Below are positions 31,456 through 39,891 of a stretch of DNA of 64,000 nucleotides, one piece after another. Under the pieces are notes generated by a model, which was given only the letters and a program-made list of their open reading frames with translations, searched no databases and was not told where the DNA came from. The position numbers were made by a program, and so were the translations under genes. The number at the start of each line of letters is the position of its first letter. The first letter of the stretch is position 1. Where the stretch lies: positions 1,798,001 through 1,862,000 of the forward strand of contig NZ_JACBZT010000001.1 in the NCBI RefSeq assembly GCF_013408985.1, given 5' to 3'. The stretch is from Petropleomorpha daqingensis (GTDB lineage Bacteria > Actinomycetota > Actinomycetes > Mycobacteriales > Geodermatophilaceae).

Positions 31456-32418
31456 ATGAGCAGCGCAGCGATCTCTCCGGCCGCGTCGCCGCTCCTGCCG
31501 TCCTCCTCAGGCGATACGGACCGTTCCCTGGCCGAGCTGCTCGACGTCCTCGACCGCGCCGACGCGATGCTGCCCCGGCAGCCGCGCCGCCCGGTCGCCT
31601 CTCGCTCCCGGCGCGGGGTCGCGCTGCGGCCCGTCCCGCCGCTGCGCTCGTCCTCCGTCCCGGTGCCCGCAGCGGCGCCGGCCGAGGTCGTCCTCCCCCT
31701 CGTCTCCCCGGCGCCCAGCGGGCTGCGCGGCCTGGTTCGCCGCGCCGCGCTCTGGGGTGCCGGCCCGGACGGCGAGAACCTGGCCTGGCGCACCGCCGTC
31801 CCCGTTCCCCCCAGCCGGCCGGGGCGCCTGCGCGCGCTGACCCGCCGGCTGGCCCTCTGGGGTGCCGGTCCGGACGGTGCCCACCTCGCCTCGTGGTCGC
31901 CCACCCGCCCGCACACCGCTCGCGTCATCTCGCTCGTCCCCGAGGTGATCTCCACCGAGCGGGTCGACGGTCCCGTCGTCCTCAAGGCGATGCCCAGCAC
32001 CCCCGTGACGCCGGCTTCGTATCCCGGCGCGCCCCCGCAGGAGACCGCACCTACCGTGGCTGGGTGTTCACCACCCGACCGGAGCTCGCCGGAACGTTCG
32101 GCATGGTTGCCTCGACCCACTGGCTGGCCACCGCCGCCGGCATGGCCACGCTCGAGGCCGGCGGCAACGCGTTCGATGCCGCCGTCGCCACCGGGCTGGC
32201 CCTCCAGGTCGTCGAGCCCCACCTCAACGGACCCGGTGGCGAGGTTCCCGTCCTCTTCGCCAGAGGGGATACGGGGCAGCCCGTCACCGTCCTGGCCGGC
32301 CAGGGGGTCGCCCCCGCCGACGCGACGATCGCCGCCTTCCGGGACCTCGCCCTCGACCTGGTTCCCGGGACCGGCCTCCTCGCCGCGACGGTCCCCGGCG
32401 CCCTCGGCGCCTGGCTGA
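31456..32418 (+). CDS. Uncharacterised Arg/Pro/Ala-rich protein with duplicated RRxALWGAGPDG motif
   Basis: 320 aa frame; ATG with aaaggagg 5 bases upstream, so the start is convincing. About residues 20-38 form an amphipathic helix (DRSLAELLDVLDRADAML). Two copies of LRxLxRRxALWGAGPDGxxLAxW follow (about 91-115 and 126-150), separated by a Pro-rich linker. The frame runs 355 bp into the next gene, where the sequence becomes a Ser/Pro shadow; the true end, or a frameshift, probably lies near 32060. No membrane segment or signal peptide. I recognise no family. The duplicated motif suggests a short ligand- or protein-binding unit. Confidence 0.55.
   Translation: MSSAAISPAASPLLPSSSGDTDRSLAELLDVLDRADAMLPRQPRRPVASRSRRGVALRPVPPLRSSSVPVPAAAPAEVVLPLVSPAPSGLRGLVRRAALWGAGPDGENLAWRTAVPVPPSRPGRLRALTRRLALWGAGPDGAHLASWSPTRPHTARVISLVPEVISTERVDGPVVLKAMPSTPVTPASYPGAPPQETAPTVAGCSPPDRSSPERSAWLPRPTGWPPPPAWPRSRPAATRSMPPSPPGWPSRSSSPTSTDPVARFPSSSPEGIRGSPSPSWPARGSPPPTRRSPPSGTSPSTWFPGPASSPRRSPAPSAPG
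32052..32057 (+). promoter_or_regulatory. Putative -10 hexamer TACCGT for leaderless GGT-like gene
   Basis: TACCGT, 6 nt (ggctgg), GTG 32064. It lies inside the 3' part of the preceding open frame. Confidence 0.45.
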
Positions 32419-33881
32419 CCCTGCTGCGCGACCACGGCACCCTGCCGCTGGACGCCGTCCTCCGCTTCGCCATCGAGTACGCCGAGACCGGCCACCCCCT
32501 GCACCCGCGGGTGGTCGCGACCGTCGGCTCGGTCTCCGAGCACTTCCGCACCCATTGGCCGACCTCGGCCGCCACCTGGCTCACCTCCGACGGAGCACCA
32601 CCCGTCGCCGGCAGTCTGTTCCGCAATCCGGTTCTGGCCTCGACCTACCGCCGGCTGCTCGACGCAGCGCGCGGTCCCACACGGGAGGCCCAGATCGATG
32701 CGGCGCTGGCCGCCTGGTACACGGGATTCGTCGCCGAGGCGATCGACAGGTTCTGCCGGTACCCGGTGATGGACGACTCCGGTCGTCAGCACCCCGGGTT
32801 TCTGACCGGGCACGACCTGGCGACGTGGACACCGAGGTACGAGCAGCCGGTCACTCTGGACTGGCGGGGGTGGACGCTCGCGAAGGCCGGGCCGTGGTCC
32901 CAGGGACCGGCTCTGCTCCAGGCGCTGGCGATGCTGGACGGTGTGCTGCCGGCGGGCCCCGCGGGAAGCAACGCCTCCGTCTCCGAAGACGCGGACACCG
33001 CCGAGGTGGTGCATGCGAGCGTCGAGGCGACGAAGCTGGCGATGGCCGACCGCGAGGCCTGGTACGGGGACGTGGAGAACGTGCCGGTGGGCGAGCTGCT
33101 CTCGCCCACCTACGCCGCCGAGAGGCGGGCGCTCATCGGTAGGACCGCGAGCCGCGACCTGCGGCCCGGCTCACCGGGGGAGCGCCCGCCCCGGCTGCCC
33201 GAGTTCGTCACCAGCCTCTCCGCCGCTGAGCGGCCCGCCACCCGTGAACTCGCCGGGATCGGCGAACCCACCGTCGACACCCGGGGCACGACCCGGGGCG
33301 ACACCTGCCACGTCGACGTCGTCGACCGCTGGGGCAACCTCGTCTCCGCCACCCCGTCCGGCGGCTGGCTGCAGAGCTCCCCGGTCATCCCCGAGCTCGG
33401 CTTCGCCCTCGGCACCCGGGCGCAGATGTTCTGGCTCGAGCCCGGGCTGCCCAACTCCCTCGCCCCGGGCAAGCGGCCCCGCACCACTCTCACGCCCTCG
33501 CTCGCCCTGCGCGGCGGCGTCCCGACCCTGGCCTTCGGCTCGCCGGGAGGCGACCAGCAGGAGCAGTGGCAGCTGTGCTTCTGGCTCCGGCACGTCCACC
33601 AGGGCCTCGACCTGCAGGCCGCGATCGATGCTCCCGCCTGGCACACCACCGGCTTCCCGTCGTCGTTCTACCCGCGGGAGACCGTCCCCGGCGAGATGGT
33701 GGTCGAGTCCCGCCTGGGGGACGACGTGATCGCGGAGCTGCGCCGCCGTGGGCACGACGTCACCGTCGCCGGGCCATGGACCCTGGGCCGGCTCTCGGCG
33801 GTCAGCCGTGATCCGGACACCGGGATCCTCCGGGCTGCGGCCAATCCACGGGGCATGCAGGGGTACGCCGCCGGCCGGTGA
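32064..33881 (+). CDS. Gamma-glutamyltransferase family protein (YwrD-like)
   Basis: 605 aa from GTG 32064; the frame is open upstream but the family N-terminus (GMVASTHWLATAAGMATLEAGGNAFDAAVATG) begins here. The nucleophile region GDTCHVDVVDRWGNLVSATPSGG keeps the Thr that would be freed by autoprocessing, although TTH of classical GGT is TCH. KRPRTTLTPSL and FGSPGGDQQEQW follow as in the family. No signal peptide, so it is probably cytoplasmic, as in YwrD-type members. Predicted to hydrolyse or transfer gamma-glutamyl or similar amide groups; the actual substrate is unknown. Confidence 0.88.
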   Translation: MFTTRPELAGTFGMVASTHWLATAAGMATLEAGGNAFDAAVATGLALQVVEPHLNGPGGEVPVLFARGDTGQPVTVLAGQGVAPADATIAAFRDLALDLVPGTGLLAATVPGALGAWLTLLRDHGTLPLDAVLRFAIEYAETGHPLHPRVVATVGSVSEHFRTHWPTSAATWLTSDGAPPVAGSLFRNPVLASTYRRLLDAARGPTREAQIDAALAAWYTGFVAEAIDRFCRYPVMDDSGRQHPGFLTGHDLATWTPRYEQPVTLDWRGWTLAKAGPWSQGPALLQALAMLDGVLPAGPAGSNASVSEDADTAEVVHASVEATKLAMADREAWYGDVENVPVGELLSPTYAAERRALIGRTASRDLRPGSPGERPPRLPEFVTSLSAAERPATRELAGIGEPTVDTRGTTRGDTCHVDVVDRWGNLVSATPSGGWLQSSPVIPELGFALGTRAQMFWLEPGLPNSLAPGKRPRTTLTPSLALRGGVPTLAFGSPGGDQQEQWQLCFWLRHVHQGLDLQAAIDAPAWHTTGFPSSFYPRETVPGEMVVESRLGDDVIAELRRRGHDVTVAGPWTLGRLSAVSRDPDTGILRAAANPRGMQGYAAGR

Positions 33882-33938
33882 CCATTCGTGTTCGTTCGGA
33901 CACAACCGTTGTGCACGACCGGACGTCCGTGAGACAAA

Positions 33939-34001
33939 GGAGGGCGACGTCGGCGATCCCCGCGTCCGTGCTGATGGTCGAAGAAGCGGCCGTCGCCCTC
34001 C
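33939..34001 (+). other. Long-range 11-bp stem in leader of SpoIIE-phosphatase gene
   Basis: GGAGGGCGACG (33939-33949) is perfectly complementary to CGTCGCCCTCC (33991-34001), with a 41-nt loop, just before the ribosome binding site of the gene at 34023. A CACAA-ccg-TTGTG palindrome lies upstream at 33900-33912. Confidence 0.35.
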
Positions 34002-34022
34002 GTGGTGGAAGAAGGAACCGGC

Positions 34023-36572
34023 GTGAGCTCGCCAGACGGCCGTGCGGCCGCCGTGCGCCGACTGGAGGAAACCGCCGTCGGCTCCCCGGCGCTGCGGCGG
34101 CTGGCCGAGCTCGTCGTCCGGCTGCTCGGTGCCTCGGCCGCGCGCATCTCCCTGCTCGGTGACGCCGAGACCGTGGTGAGCGGCGCGGGGCTGGCACCGG
34201 GGCTGGTCGGCGCCCAGACCCCGGCCGGGGCGTCCCTGGCCGCGCTCGCCGCCACCGGCGACGGCCCCCTCGTCGTCGGTGACGCCGCGCAGGATCCCCG
34301 GACGGCGGCGCTGCCGCTGGTCGTCGAGGGTCGGGTCGGTGCGTGCCTCGGGCTGCCGCTCGCCGGGTTCGACGGCAGCGCGGTCGGGGCTCTGGTGGTG
34401 ACCGACCGCCACGCCCGCACGTGGACGGACGGCGACGTCGCCCTCGCCCGCCAGATGGCCGACTCGGTGGCGACGGAGCTGGAGCTGTCCGCCCTGGCGC
34501 GGGAGTTCGAGGCGCACCGGCTGCGGTTCGAGCTGGCCATCGACGCCGCCGAGATCGGCAGCTTCGACTGGGACCTGGTCTCGGGTCGGCTGATCTGGGA
34601 CGACCGGCTCGTCGAGCTGTTCGGCTACGACCGGGAGACCTTCGCCGAGACGATCGAGGCGTTCAACGCCCGCCTGCACCCCGACGACCTGCCGCGGGTC
34701 AGCGAGGCGCTGCGCACGGCCATCGACGTCTGCGGTGCCTACGACGCCGAGTACCGCATCGTGCTGCCGAGCGGCGAGAACCGCTGGATCCGTGCGCGCG
34801 GCAAGGCGGTCGCCGACGACAGGGGGACGGCGATCCGGCTGCTCGGTGCGGCCTACGACACCACCGAGCAGCGGGACGCCGACGCCCGCGTCGCCCGCGT
34901 GCTCGAGACGATGACCGCGGCGTTCTTCTCCCTCGACCGCGACTTCCGCTTCTCCTACGTCAACGCCGAGGCCGAGCGGCTGCTGGCCGCGACCCGCGAG
35001 GAGCTGATCGGCGGCTCGATCTGGGAGCTGTTCCCCGACGCCGTCGACAGCGACTTCGAGCTGCACTACCGCGGGGCGATGACCGACGGCCGCACCCGCG
35101 TGTTCGAGGCGTACTACCCGGCGCCGCTCGACGCCTGGTACGAGGTCCGGGCGTGGCCCGGCCCCGACGGCCTGTCGGTCTACTTCCACGACATCACCGA
35201 GCGGCGGCTGGCCGAGGAGCGCGCCCAGCGCAGCGCGGCCCGGCTGGCGCTGATCGCCGACGTCACCTCCATCCTGTCCCGCACGATGGGGCCGGGAGAG
35301 GCCGAGGACGCCGCGCTGCAGCAGGTCGCGCAGGCCGTCGTCCCGCTCCTGGGCGACTGGGTGGTGGCCAGCCTGGTCGACGAGGAGGGGCGCATCCGGG
35401 ACGTCGGGAGCTGGCACGTCGACCCCGCGCTGCGCGAGCCGGCCGAGCGGTACGCCGCCCTCCGGCTGTCCTCCCTGGACTCGTCGGCCCCTTTCCCCAC
35501 CGCGCTGCGGACCGGGCGGGCCCTCGAGGTCGACGACCTGCGCCCGGCCGTCGCGCATGTGCTGCACGGCCCGGTCGGCGAGCTGTTCGAGCTGCTCGCG
35601 CCCCGGTCGGCCGTCGTCTTCCCGCTGCGCGCGCGGGGCCGCACCCTCGGCGCACTGAGCGTCTACCGCGGGCACGACCGGCCGCCGATGGACGGCCAGG
35701 AGGTCTCCACCGCGCGGGAGGTCGCCGACCGCACGGCCCTCGCCCTGGACAACTCGCGGCTGTACGAGCAGCACCGGCGGCTGTCGGAGACGCTGCAGCG
35801 CAGCATGCTCACCGCGCCGCCGGAGCCCGACCACGCCGAGATCGTGGTGCGCTACCACCCCGCGATCCAGGCCGCCGAGATCGGCGGTGACTGGTACGAC
35901 GCCTTCCTGCAGCCCAGCGGCGCCGCGGTGCTGGTGATCGGCGACGTCGTCGGCCACGACACCGAGGCCGCCGCCGTCATGGGCCAGTTGCGGGGGCTGC
36001 TGCGCGGCATCGCCTACCGGGACGGCGTCGGGCCGGCCGCCGTCCTCACCGAGCTCGACCGCGCCATCCACGGCCTGCAGATGCACGCCCTGGCCACCGC
36101 GGCGATCGCGCGGGTCGAGCAGACCCCGGAGGAACGGGCGGCAGGGCTCACCCGGCTGCGGTGGTCGAACGCCGGGCACCCGCCGCCCTTGCTGCTGCAC
36201 CCCGACGGCAGCATCGACGTGCTCGACCGGGATCGGCCGGAGCTGATGCTCGGGGTGGACCCGACCGCCGAGCGCACCGAAACGGTCGTCACCGTGCGGC
36301 GTGGGAGCACCCTGCTGCTCTACACCGACGGGCTGGTCGAGGGTCGCGGGCTGCTGCTCGACGAGGGCATCGCCCGCCTGCGGGACGCGGTGGCCGAGCT
36401 GGCCGACCGCCCGCTCGCCGAGCTCTGCGACGCGGTCATCGAGCGGCTGCGCCCCGACGTCCTCCAGGACGACGTCGCCCTCGTCGCGATCCGGCTGCAC
36501 CCGCAGGACCGTCCCCGGCCGCCCGAGGCGGGGCCGCGGATCGTCCCGCCGGACGTCCCAGCGGAGCCCTGA
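34023..36572 (+). CDS. GAF-PAS-PAS-GAF-SpoIIE protein phosphatase (RsbU-like)
   Basis: 849 aa from GTG 34023 with agaagga upstream. Domains in order: GAF (about 15-155), PAS with PAC (about 165-285; YRIVLPSGENRWIRARG), PAS (about 290-400; FFSLDRDFRFSYVNAEAERLLA), GAF (about 410-570), SpoIIE/PP2C phosphatase (about 600-820; EIGGDWYDAF, VIGDVVGHD, YTDGLVEGR, QDDVALVAIRL). These metal-binding aspartates are all present. Such proteins dephosphorylate anti-anti-sigma proteins to release stress sigma factors. It faces an anti-sigma-type ATPase gene with one base between stops, a likely partner. No STAS protein is in the window. Confidence 0.93.
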   Translation: MSSPDGRAAAVRRLEETAVGSPALRRLAELVVRLLGASAARISLLGDAETVVSGAGLAPGLVGAQTPAGASLAALAATGDGPLVVGDAAQDPRTAALPLVVEGRVGACLGLPLAGFDGSAVGALVVTDRHARTWTDGDVALARQMADSVATELELSALAREFEAHRLRFELAIDAAEIGSFDWDLVSGRLIWDDRLVELFGYDRETFAETIEAFNARLHPDDLPRVSEALRTAIDVCGAYDAEYRIVLPSGENRWIRARGKAVADDRGTAIRLLGAAYDTTEQRDADARVARVLETMTAAFFSLDRDFRFSYVNAEAERLLAATREELIGGSIWELFPDAVDSDFELHYRGAMTDGRTRVFEAYYPAPLDAWYEVRAWPGPDGLSVYFHDITERRLAEERAQRSAARLALIADVTSILSRTMGPGEAEDAALQQVAQAVVPLLGDWVVASLVDEEGRIRDVGSWHVDPALREPAERYAALRLSSLDSSAPFPTALRTGRALEVDDLRPAVAHVLHGPVGELFELLAPRSAVVFPLRARGRTLGALSVYRGHDRPPMDGQEVSTAREVADRTALALDNSRLYEQHRRLSETLQRSMLTAPPEPDHAEIVVRYHPAIQAAEIGGDWYDAFLQPSGAAVLVIGDVVGHDTEAAAVMGQLRGLLRGIAYRDGVGPAAVLTELDRAIHGLQMHALATAAIARVEQTPEERAAGLTRLRWSNAGHPPPLLLHPDGSIDVLDRDRPELMLGVDPTAERTETVVTVRRGSTLLLYTDGLVEGRGLLLDEGIARLRDAVAELADRPLAELCDAVIERLRPDVLQDDVALVAIRLHPQDRPRPPEAGPRIVPPDVPAEP

Positions 36573-36573
36573 G

Positions 36574-37017
36574 TCAGCCGCGCGGCAGGAGCGCCCAGAC
36601 GACCTTGACGTCGGAGCGCCGGTACCAGCCGTGCGCGGTGGCCAGCTCGGCGATCAGGTAGAGCCCGAGGCCACCCTCGCTGGGGTCGCGGCCCACAGCC
36701 GGGGTGGGAGGGGACGACGTCGCGGCATCGGTGACCTCGATGAGGTAGGACTCGGGGGTCAGCCGCACCCCCGCGCGCACGGCCCCGCCGCCGTGCCGCA
36801 GCGCGTTGCTGGCCATCTCGTCCAGGGCCAGCACCAGCTGGTCGCGCAGGTCTTCGCCCGTGGGGTCGGCGCGCAGCGCGGTCGAGGCGGCGTGCCGGCG
36901 GACCTCGGCGCGCACGTGCGGCAGCTGGGCGACGTCGCTGAGCTCCCACGACTGCCCGTCCCCGGCGGCGGGAGGGGTCGCCGAAGGCCAGACCGACCCC
37001 GTCCCCCTGCCCGTCAC
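36574..37017 (-). CDS. Anti-sigma-type GHKL ATPase
   Basis: 147 aa. N-box LDEMASNALRHGGG (about 68-81), G1 EVTDAATSSPP, G2 GGLGLYLIAELATAHGW, and a C-terminal WALLPRG like that of the paralogue at 22289 (VWARLPSG). Predicted anti-sigma/serine kinase domain. Convergent with the SpoIIE phosphatase gene (tga-g-tca). The start at ATG 37017 is supported by the length of family members; sequence before the ATPase fold is variable. Confidence 0.85.
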   Translation of the reverse strand: MTGRGTGSVWPSATPPAAGDGQSWELSDVAQLPHVRAEVRRHAASTALRADPTGEDLRDQLVLALDEMASNALRHGGGAVRAGVRLTPESYLIEVTDAATSSPPTPAVGRDPSEGGLGLYLIAELATAHGWYRRSDVKVVWALLPRG

Positions 37018-37143
37018 GCGTCGCCCCTTGCACCCGAGGCCGCCCTGGGAGTTGAGCGACCGAACACCTCCGTATGGGTTCTGCGAGCCCTCGCCAAACC
37101 TGCTGGGATGCGTGTCACCCCGGTCGGGTGAGCGAGGGCGGCC

Positions 37144-37668
37144 TCACCGGGCCATCTCGGCGAGCTTGCCCACGGTGTTCCAGTTGCGGTTGGTGCCGGC
37201 CACGCCGAGGAGCCGGTCCCACGACCACTTCCCCATGGGGCTCTTCGACATCCCGTCGGGCATCCAGAGGTAGAGCTCCCGGCCGCGGACCGAGTACTGC
37301 CCGCCCTCGGCCGGTGGCAGCTCGCGGATCCTCGCCTTCGCCGGTGGCTCGGGCAGGAACGTGACCGAGTAGCGGGAGGGATCGGTGGCGACCTTCCCGA
37401 ACGGGTCGGCCGCCAGCACCGCGGCCAGTTCCTCGCCGGTGCGGACGACGACCGGCACGTCGAGGCCGAACTCCTCCTCGATGGCCTTGGCCAGGTCGAG
37501 GGCCAGCTCCTCCTCCGGGAGATCGCTGTCGAGGACCAGGTTGCCGCTGGCGATCAACGTGCGGACCTCGCCGTAGCCGCGGTCGGCGAGCGCCTTGCGC
37601 AGCTCGGGCATGGGGATGCGCCGATTCGGCCCCAGGTTGATGCCGCGCAGCAGCCCGACGTAGCGCAC
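37144..37668 (-). CDS. DUF1697 family protein
   Basis: 174 aa from GTG 37668, chosen because TAGCGT lies 7 nt upstream; GTG 37677 would add three residues. Family signatures: YVGLLRGINLGPNRRIPMPELRKAL at the N-terminus (quoted in part), then LIASGNLVLDS and a C-terminal KWSWDRLLGVAGTNRNWNTVGKL. DUF1697 proteins are small cytoplasmic alpha/beta proteins of unknown function, common in actinobacteria. It lies just downstream of the T component of the ECF transporter on the same strand but appears to have its own promoter. Confidence 0.88.
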   Translation of the reverse strand: MRYVGLLRGINLGPNRRIPMPELRKALADRGYGEVRTLIASGNLVLDSDLPEEELALDLAKAIEEEFGLDVPVVVRTGEELAAVLAADPFGKVATDPSRYSVTFLPEPPAKARIRELPPAEGGQYSVRGRELYLWMPDGMSKSPMGKWSWDRLLGVAGTNRNWNTVGKLAEMAR

Positions 37669-37678
37669 GACCGGCACG

Positions 37679-38440
37679 CTATCCGCCGACGAACACCGGG
37701 TTCCACTCGCCGGTCGCCATGCTCAGTGTCACCGCGACGGCGCAGACGACGACCGTGACGGCCACGAAGACGGCGTCGCGGCGGTGCAGCGCGGACCCGC
37801 GCGCGTTGCTTCGGGGGATGCCCGCGTCGAATCCGCGGGCGTCCATCGCCGTGGCCAGTCGCGACCCGCGGCGCACCGCCCCCACCAGCAGGGTGAAGCC
37901 GGCGCCGGCGAGCAGCCGGGCGGCGGCGAGCGGGTTGCGCCCCGCCTCCACCCCGCGGGTCCGGCGGGCGAGGCGGATCGCCTCGAACTCGGTGACCAGC
38001 AGCGGCGCCAGGCGGAGGGCGGCCAGGGCGCCGTAGGCGAACCGGGTGGACACCCGCCAGTGGATGGTGAGGGCGTCGGCCATCCGGACCGGGTCGGTCG
38101 CGGAGACGAGCAGCACTCCGGGGAGGGCCAGGCCGACCACACGCAGGGCCAGGCCGATGCCGGTCACCGGCGAGGGGTCGGTCGACAGGAGCACGTTGAC
38201 CGCCGCGACCGCGCCGGCGCCGAGCAGCAGCGGCCAGGTGCGGCGCAGCAGCACGCCGGGCGCGGTGAGCCCGGCGGCGGGGAGCAGGCAGAGCTCGGCG
38301 GCGACGACCACGGCGGGCGTCACCACGTCGAGGCTGGTGACCAGGACGACGGTCACCACCGCCATCGCCGTCAGCAGGGCCACCGGGTTGATCCGGGAGA
38401 GCGGCACGTCCGGGGCCGGGCCCAGCGCCAGGGAGGTCAC
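37679..38440 (-). CDS. ykoC: ECF transporter transmembrane (T) component, YkoC-like
   Basis: 253 aa from GTG 38440, overlapping the ATPase stop by 4 bp (GTGA). Five to six membrane segments. The cytoplasmic helix has the coupling motif RRTRGVEAGRN and a second ATAMDARGFDAG, the two Ala-Arg-Gly signatures of EcfT/CbiQ proteins. With the adjacent double ATPase and YkoE-like S component it forms a dedicated thiamine-precursor transporter. Operon order S-A-A-T behind a TPP riboswitch supports this substrate. Confidence 0.9.
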   Translation of the reverse strand: MTSLALGPAPDVPLSRINPVALLTAMAVVTVVLVTSLDVVTPAVVVAAELCLLPAAGLTAPGVLLRRTWPLLLGAGAVAAVNVLLSTDPSPVTGIGLALRVVGLALPGVLLVSATDPVRMADALTIHWRVSTRFAYGALAALRLAPLLVTEFEAIRLARRTRGVEAGRNPLAAARLLAGAGFTLLVGAVRRGSRLATAMDARGFDAGIPRSNARGSALHRRDAVFVAVTVVVCAVAVTLSMATGEWNPVFVGG

Positions 38441-39840
38441 AGCCGGATCCGGTCGTCGGCCAGGACGTCGACCAGGTCGGCGTCGTGCGTGACGACGGCG
38501 ACCGCGCAGCCGGCCGCCCGCTGCTCGGCGAGCAGGGTGACCAGCTCCCGCCAGGTGGCGGCGTCCTGGCCGAACGTCGGCTCGTCGAGCACCAGCACCC
38601 GCGGTGAGGTGGCCAGGGCCGTCGCCACCGACAGCCGGCGCTGCTGGCCGCCGGAGAGCGTGTACGGGTTGGCCTCGGCGAACACGGTCAGCCCCAGCCG
38701 TTCGAGCAGGGCGTCGGCGGTGGCCCGGGCGGCGGCCGCGTGCTCGCCGGAGCGCAACGGACCCAGGGCGAGCTCGTCGCGCAGCCGGCCGGTGAGGAAC
38801 TGCTGCTCCGGCTGCTGGAAGACCGTGCCGATCCGGGAGACCAGCTCGCCGGCCTGCCAGCGGTGCGGCTCCCGTCGTCCGCGCCGGACCCCCTCTGCCA
38901 GCTCCTCGGCGGCGAGCACGCGGCCCGACGTCGGCGCGCGCAGCCCCGCGAGCAGCAGTGCGAGGGTGGACTTGCCGGTGCCGTTCGGGCCGGTGATCGC
39001 CAGCGCCCGCCCGCTCCGGAGCTCCGCGTCGGTCGGTCGCAGGGCGGGGGTCGCCGCGCCGCGGTAGGTGAACCCGACGCCGTCCGCGGTGAGCAGGACC
39101 GGTCCGTCCGGCGCTGCGGGCAGGCGGAGACCCGCGGTCCGGGGGACCGGCCGCCAGCCGGGTCCGTGCTCGACCAGGCCCCCGTCGACGAGTTCGACGA
39201 CGCGGTCGACCAGCGGCAGCCACGGGCCGGCGTCGTGGTCGACGACGAGCACCGTGGTCGCGCGGTCGGCCGTGGCCCGGGCGACCGCGTCGCGCACGAG
39301 GGCGGCGCCGGGGCCGTCGAGCTGCGCGGTCGGCTCGTCGAGCAGCAGCAGGCCGGGGCGGCGGGCCAGCGCGCCGGCGAGCACCAGCCGCTGCTTCTCG
39401 CCGCCGGAGAGCGCCGCGGTCGGCCGGTCCCGTCCGTAGCGGAAGCCGACGGCGGTCAGGGCCTCGTCCACCCGCGGCCAGATCTGCTCGCGCGGCAGGC
39501 CGGCGTTCTCCAGCCCGAAGGCGACGTCGTCCCCGGCCCGGGTCATGACCAGCTGGCTGTCCGGGTCCTGCATCAGCAGGCCGAGCCGGTCGCGGGCGGC
39601 GCGCGGCGGTGCGCCGTCGACGGTGAGCTCGCCGGCGATCTCGGTGCCCTCGGCCTCGAGGATCCCGGCGACCGCGGCGAGCAGCGTCGACTTCCCCGAC
39701 CCGGAGGCGCCGGTGAGCAGCACCCGCTCACCGGGCTCGACGACGAGGTCGACGCCGGTCAGCGCCCACGCGCGCCGCGACGGGTGCCGGACGCCGAGCC
39801 CCTGCGCTACCAACCTGGCCGGTGCTGGTGCTCTGCCCAT
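38437..39840 (-). CDS. ykoD: ECF transporter double ATPase, YkoD-like
   Basis: 467 aa from ATG 39840. Two fused ABC domains: first Walker A GASGSGKST (about 40) with signature SGGEKQRL; second Walker A GPNGTGKST with signature SGGQQRRL. Both have Walker B aspartate regions (LLLDEPTAQ, LVLDEPTFG) and H-loops (VVDHDAG, VVTHDAD). Fused A1-A2 subunits are typical of YkoD. The start codon sits in the loop and stem of a perfect 16-bp hairpin, and no Shine-Dalgarno sequence precedes it, so expression relative to ykoE may be limited. An alternative TTG 12 codons downstream is possible. Confidence 0.92.
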   Translation of the reverse strand: MGRAPAPARLVAQGLGVRHPSRRAWALTGVDLVVEPGERVLLTGASGSGKSTLLAAVAGILEAEGTEIAGELTVDGAPPRAARDRLGLLMQDPDSQLVMTRAGDDVAFGLENAGLPREQIWPRVDEALTAVGFRYGRDRPTAALSGGEKQRLVLAGALARRPGLLLLDEPTAQLDGPGAALVRDAVARATADRATTVLVVDHDAGPWLPLVDRVVELVDGGLVEHGPGWRPVPRTAGLRLPAAPDGPVLLTADGVGFTYRGAATPALRPTDAELRSGRALAITGPNGTGKSTLALLLAGLRAPTSGRVLAAEELAEGVRRGRREPHRWQAGELVSRIGTVFQQPEQQFLTGRLRDELALGPLRSGEHAAAARATADALLERLGLTVFAEANPYTLSGGQQRRLSVATALATSPRVLVLDEPTFGQDAATWRELVTLLAEQRAAGCAVAVVTHDADLVDVLADDRIRL

Positions 39841-39861
39841 CACCGTGGGCAGAGCACCAGC
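39824..39861 (-). terminator. Perfect 16-bp hairpin at the ykoE-ykoD junction, enclosing the ykoD start
   Basis: Arms 39824-39839 and 39846-39861 (GCTGGTGCTCTGCCCA and its complement), 6-nt loop. On the minus-strand transcript the ykoD ATG begins in the loop and continues in the stem. It could be a partial terminator or a translational block that keeps ATPase levels below S component. Confidence 0.6.
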
Positions 39862-39891
39862 AGTCCGGGAACCCCTCACCGGAACCGCGGC

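Noticed and set aside
24029-33881. A secondary-metabolite cluster around the SARP regulator (desaturase, ATP-grasp, GGT-like genes)
   Set aside because: Genes are on mixed strands with terminators and repeats between them, and there is no synthase, carrier or exporter; the grouping is probably incidental.
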